From contig NZ_JAFFZN010000019.1 in the NCBI RefSeq assembly GCF_017676385.1, forward strand, positions 62,001 through 126,000: a stretch of DNA of 64,000 nucleotides, in the 5' to 3' direction. This DNA comes from Streptomyces spirodelae. Its GTDB lineage: Bacteria > Actinomycetota > Actinomycetes > Streptomycetales > Streptomycetaceae. Shown here one piece after another: positions 62,281 to 64,000 of this stretch; positions within the stretch are counted from its first letter, which is position 1, and every line of letters starts with the position of its first letter. The notes under the pieces are model-generated. The model made no database searches and had not been told where the DNA came from. It was given only the letters and a program-made list of their open reading frames with translations. Both the position numbers and the translations under genes were made by a program.

Positions 62281-62301
62281 GGCAACGGAAATCCCGTTGC
62301 C
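62281..62301. promoter_or_regulatory. inverted repeat upstream of the HEAT-repeat gene
   Basis: GGCAACGG (62281-62288), five bases, CCGTTGCC (62294-62301): a perfect 8-bp inverted repeat about 20-40 bases before the start codon. It could be an operator or a leader hairpin. Confidence 0.55.
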
Positions 62302-62321
62302 AGTCGAATACCCCGCACCGG

Positions 62322-63812
62322 ATGCTGACTCTTATGTTCGTCGATTCCGTCGATTCAGACATAGCGCCCAGCGGCACGCTGCTCGGCCTCCTCCAGAGGG
62401 GCCGCGGCGACGGGACGCTGCACGCCCTCGCGGCGCCGCGCGCCGAGGCGCTCAGCGCGCTGCGGCACTGCGTCCTGCACGACCCCAGGCGCGACTGGCA
62501 GATCGAACACCGCTCCCTGTACTACGCCCGTCTGCACAGGGAGCTGGACGCCGGGCTCGACGACCTCGCCGCACACCTGTTCGACCCCGCCGACCTGCTG
62601 TGCACCCCCGAAGAGGCCGAGGTCCGCACCGGCCTCGCGCTCTCCGTCCTCGGCCACCTCGCCTCCTACGCGGCCGCCCAGGGCGAGAGCTGGCAGGAGA
62701 ACGCCCCCCTGCGGCTGCTGCGCCGCTATGCCACCACCGGCACGAACTGGCAGTGGGCCCTCGATGAACTCGCCGTTCGCGACGACGACGCCGGGCTGCG
62801 CCCCCTGGGACCGGCCATCCTGGCCCGCTTCCCGCAGACCCCCGAGGGCGACGCCGAACTCGCCGCGGCCGCTCGTGACGCCTTCGAGCCCCGGCCCTGG
62901 CGGCTGTGGGCCGAGGACTCCGCACACCCCGAGCAGGCCGACCGGCTGCGGCGCGCCCGGGAATGCCGCTCCTTCGACCGCTGGCAGCGCCAGCTCCGCA
63001 CTCCCGGACCCCGTCCGGGCTGGAGCGTGCGCGAGATCCTCCAATGGGCCCAGGACGGCTACGAACAGCACCCACGCCAGCACCGTGAGGCTCCGGCGGC
63101 ACGCTGTCTGTCCGCCGTCGCAGGACCCGAGGACAGGCCGCTGCTGCTGGACGCCGCACGCGGCCCCCAGGAGGCCGCACGGGCCGCAGCCCTGCGCCAC
63201 CTCGCCGACCGGAACGATCCGGAGGTGCTCGACCTGATCGAGAGGGCCGCCGCCGACCCGTGTGAGACCGTCGCACAAGCCGCGGTCTCCTCCTTCGCCC
63301 GTATGCGGTCCCTGGCAGCGCTGGAGCGGGCCAGGCGGTGGACCGCGGCAGCCGAGGGCACCCTGCCGCCCGGGCTGGCAACCGCCGCGGCCGAAATGCT
63401 CGCCTGCCGGGGCGGCGAGCAGGACGCCGACTCCGTCCTCGCCGCACTGCGCCGCACCATCCGTCTGGAGGGCCCCGACAGCCCGGCCCTGTGGCCGCTC
63501 GTGGACGGTGCCGGACGCCTGTCCATCGGCTGCGCGGCCCCCGTGCTGCGGCACATCTACCGCGAGACCGCCTCCTCCCAGCTGCGCGGGCGGACCGCCC
63601 GCTCGCTCGCCGCCACCGACCCGTCCTTCCCCGCCGGGTTCGCCATCGAGTGCCTGTGGGACTGCGAGGAGTCCACCCGCCAGGTCGCCGCCGAGTGCGC
63701 CGCCACCGGGGACGCGCGGGTGGTGGAGCGGCTGCGGCGGCTCGCCGCCGACCCGGCCGAGGAGGACGGAGTCCAGACCATCATCCGCGGCCGCCTCACC
63801 CCGCCCGCGTAG
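62322..63812 (+). CDS. HEAT-repeat protein
   Basis: A 496-residue all-helical protein. The repeats are visible from about residue 270: APAARCLSAVAGPEDRPLLL, ARAAALRHLADRNDPEVLDL, VAQAAVSSFARMRSLAALER and RTARSLAATDPSFPAGFAIE, ending QVAAECAATGDARVVERLRR. Such repeats form scaffolds for protein or nucleic-acid binding; no catalytic motif is present. The first 250 residues are also helical but less regular. Start is uncertain: ATG at 62322 (used) or 62334 (MFVDSVDSD); neither has a strong ribosome site. Divergent from the SpoIIE phosphatase. Confidence 0.8.
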   Translation: MLTLMFVDSVDSDIAPSGTLLGLLQRGRGDGTLHALAAPRAEALSALRHCVLHDPRRDWQIEHRSLYYARLHRELDAGLDDLAAHLFDPADLLCTPEEAEVRTGLALSVLGHLASYAAAQGESWQENAPLRLLRRYATTGTNWQWALDELAVRDDDAGLRPLGPAILARFPQTPEGDAELAAAARDAFEPRPWRLWAEDSAHPEQADRLRRARECRSFDRWQRQLRTPGPRPGWSVREILQWAQDGYEQHPRQHREAPAARCLSAVAGPEDRPLLLDAARGPQEAARAAALRHLADRNDPEVLDLIERAAADPCETVAQAAVSSFARMRSLAALERARRWTAAAEGTLPPGLATAAAEMLACRGGEQDADSVLAALRRTIRLEGPDSPALWPLVDGAGRLSIGCAAPVLRHIYRETASSQLRGRTARSLAATDPSFPAGFAIECLWDCEESTRQVAAECAATGDARVVERLRRLAADPAEEDGVQTIIRGRLTPPA

Positions 63813-63934
63813 GCCGCCCCCGCGGAGCCTGTCCCGGTGAGGCGATGCCTCTGACGGGGTACGCGTCCCTCCCGCTGTGCTGTCCGGGTACGCAGGACGC
63901 GGCGGGCCCGGCCCGACCGGGGCACCATGGGTGG

Positions 63935-64000
63935 GTGAGCGGACGGTGGGAGTTCTGGGTCGATCGGGGCGGAACGTTCACGGACGTGATCGGGCGACGG
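63935..64000 (+). CDS. hydantoinase/5-oxoprolinase family protein, N-terminal start (3' truncated by window edge)
   Basis: The first 22 codons read VSGRWEFWVDRGGTFTDVIG, matching the start of HyuA/5-oxoprolinase proteins, whose ATP-binding fold begins WxFWIDRGGTFTD. The enzyme hydrolyses 5-oxoproline or hydantoins with ATP. The GTG at 63935 is chosen from this match. The remaining part, including domain organisation (HyuA alone or an HyuA-HyuB fusion), lies outside the window. Confidence 0.85.
   Translation, partial: MSGRWEFWVDRGGTFTDVIGRR

Overview
The window is high-GC actinobacterial DNA, very probably a Streptomyces (or close Streptomycetaceae) chromosome. Evidence: strong GC bias with GTG and TTG starts and GGAGG-type ribosome sites, an RbpA gene behind a SigR-type promoter, the sporulation pair smeA-sffA, an NsdA-type TPR regulator, a DasR-type chitinase promoter, and many regulatory proteins typical of streptomycetes. 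I see no tRNA, rRNA, CRISPR array, prophage or intact insertion sequence.

Layout. 1-4.7 kb: the tail of a [NiFe]-hydrogenase large subunit, a VOC protein, and a surface-polysaccharide group (acyltransferase-3, a polysialyltransferase-like enzyme, a GT2 glycosyltransferase). 4.7-8.4 kb: a decayed accessory patch with a fragment of an RmlA/StrD-type sugar nucleotidyltransferase, a DHA2 multidrug exporter under an operator-overlapped promoter, a frameshifted aromatic FAD-monooxygenase remnant, and a MarR regulator. 9-21 kb: secreted and housekeeping genes (M4 metalloprotease with P-domain, gnd, a PolA-like polymerase, TetR, GlsB-like membrane protein, GH18 chitinase, acyl-CoA dehydrogenase, Tat-type endonuclease/phosphatase-fold protein, HhH-GPD protein). 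21-29 kb: Lrp regulator, YtcJ-like amidohydrolase, lnt-ppm1 (lipoprotein acylation and polyprenol-phosphate-mannose), fxsA, rbpA. 29-36 kb: UMF1-type MFS transporter, glycerophosphodiesterase, the divergent yczE/yczR-like pair, and sffA-smeA. 36-40.5 kb: M20 hydrolase, a second acyl-CoA dehydrogenase behind a KstR-like box, a Ser/Thr kinase with TPRs.

40.5-51.7 kb is the most interesting part: an acyl-CoA catabolic region with a nitronate monooxygenase, two acyl-CoA ligases, an enoyl-CoA hydratase, a two-domain DUF35 protein and two thiolase-fold proteins whose nucleophile loops lack cysteine. The order FadD19-like <- operator -> EchA-like, DUF35, Ltp4-like, Ltp3-like resembles the mycobacterial/rhodococcal sterol side-chain aldolase locus. 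A 13-bp palindrome (TGACGCNGCRTCA) occurs ahead of both arms of this region, suggesting one regulon.

51.9-64 kb: regulatory and developmental genes (DUF397 protein, an AAA ATPase resembling a LAL regulator without its HTH, a conserved hypothetical protein), a secreted N-acetylmuramoyl-L-alanine amidase, an APH-fold protein, an NsdA-like regulator, a PAS-SpoIIE phosphatase, a HEAT-repeat protein, and the first codons of a 5-oxoprolinase/hydantoinase.

Functions come from motif recognition by eye. No database search was run; start codons were chosen from visible ribosome sites and promoter positions.
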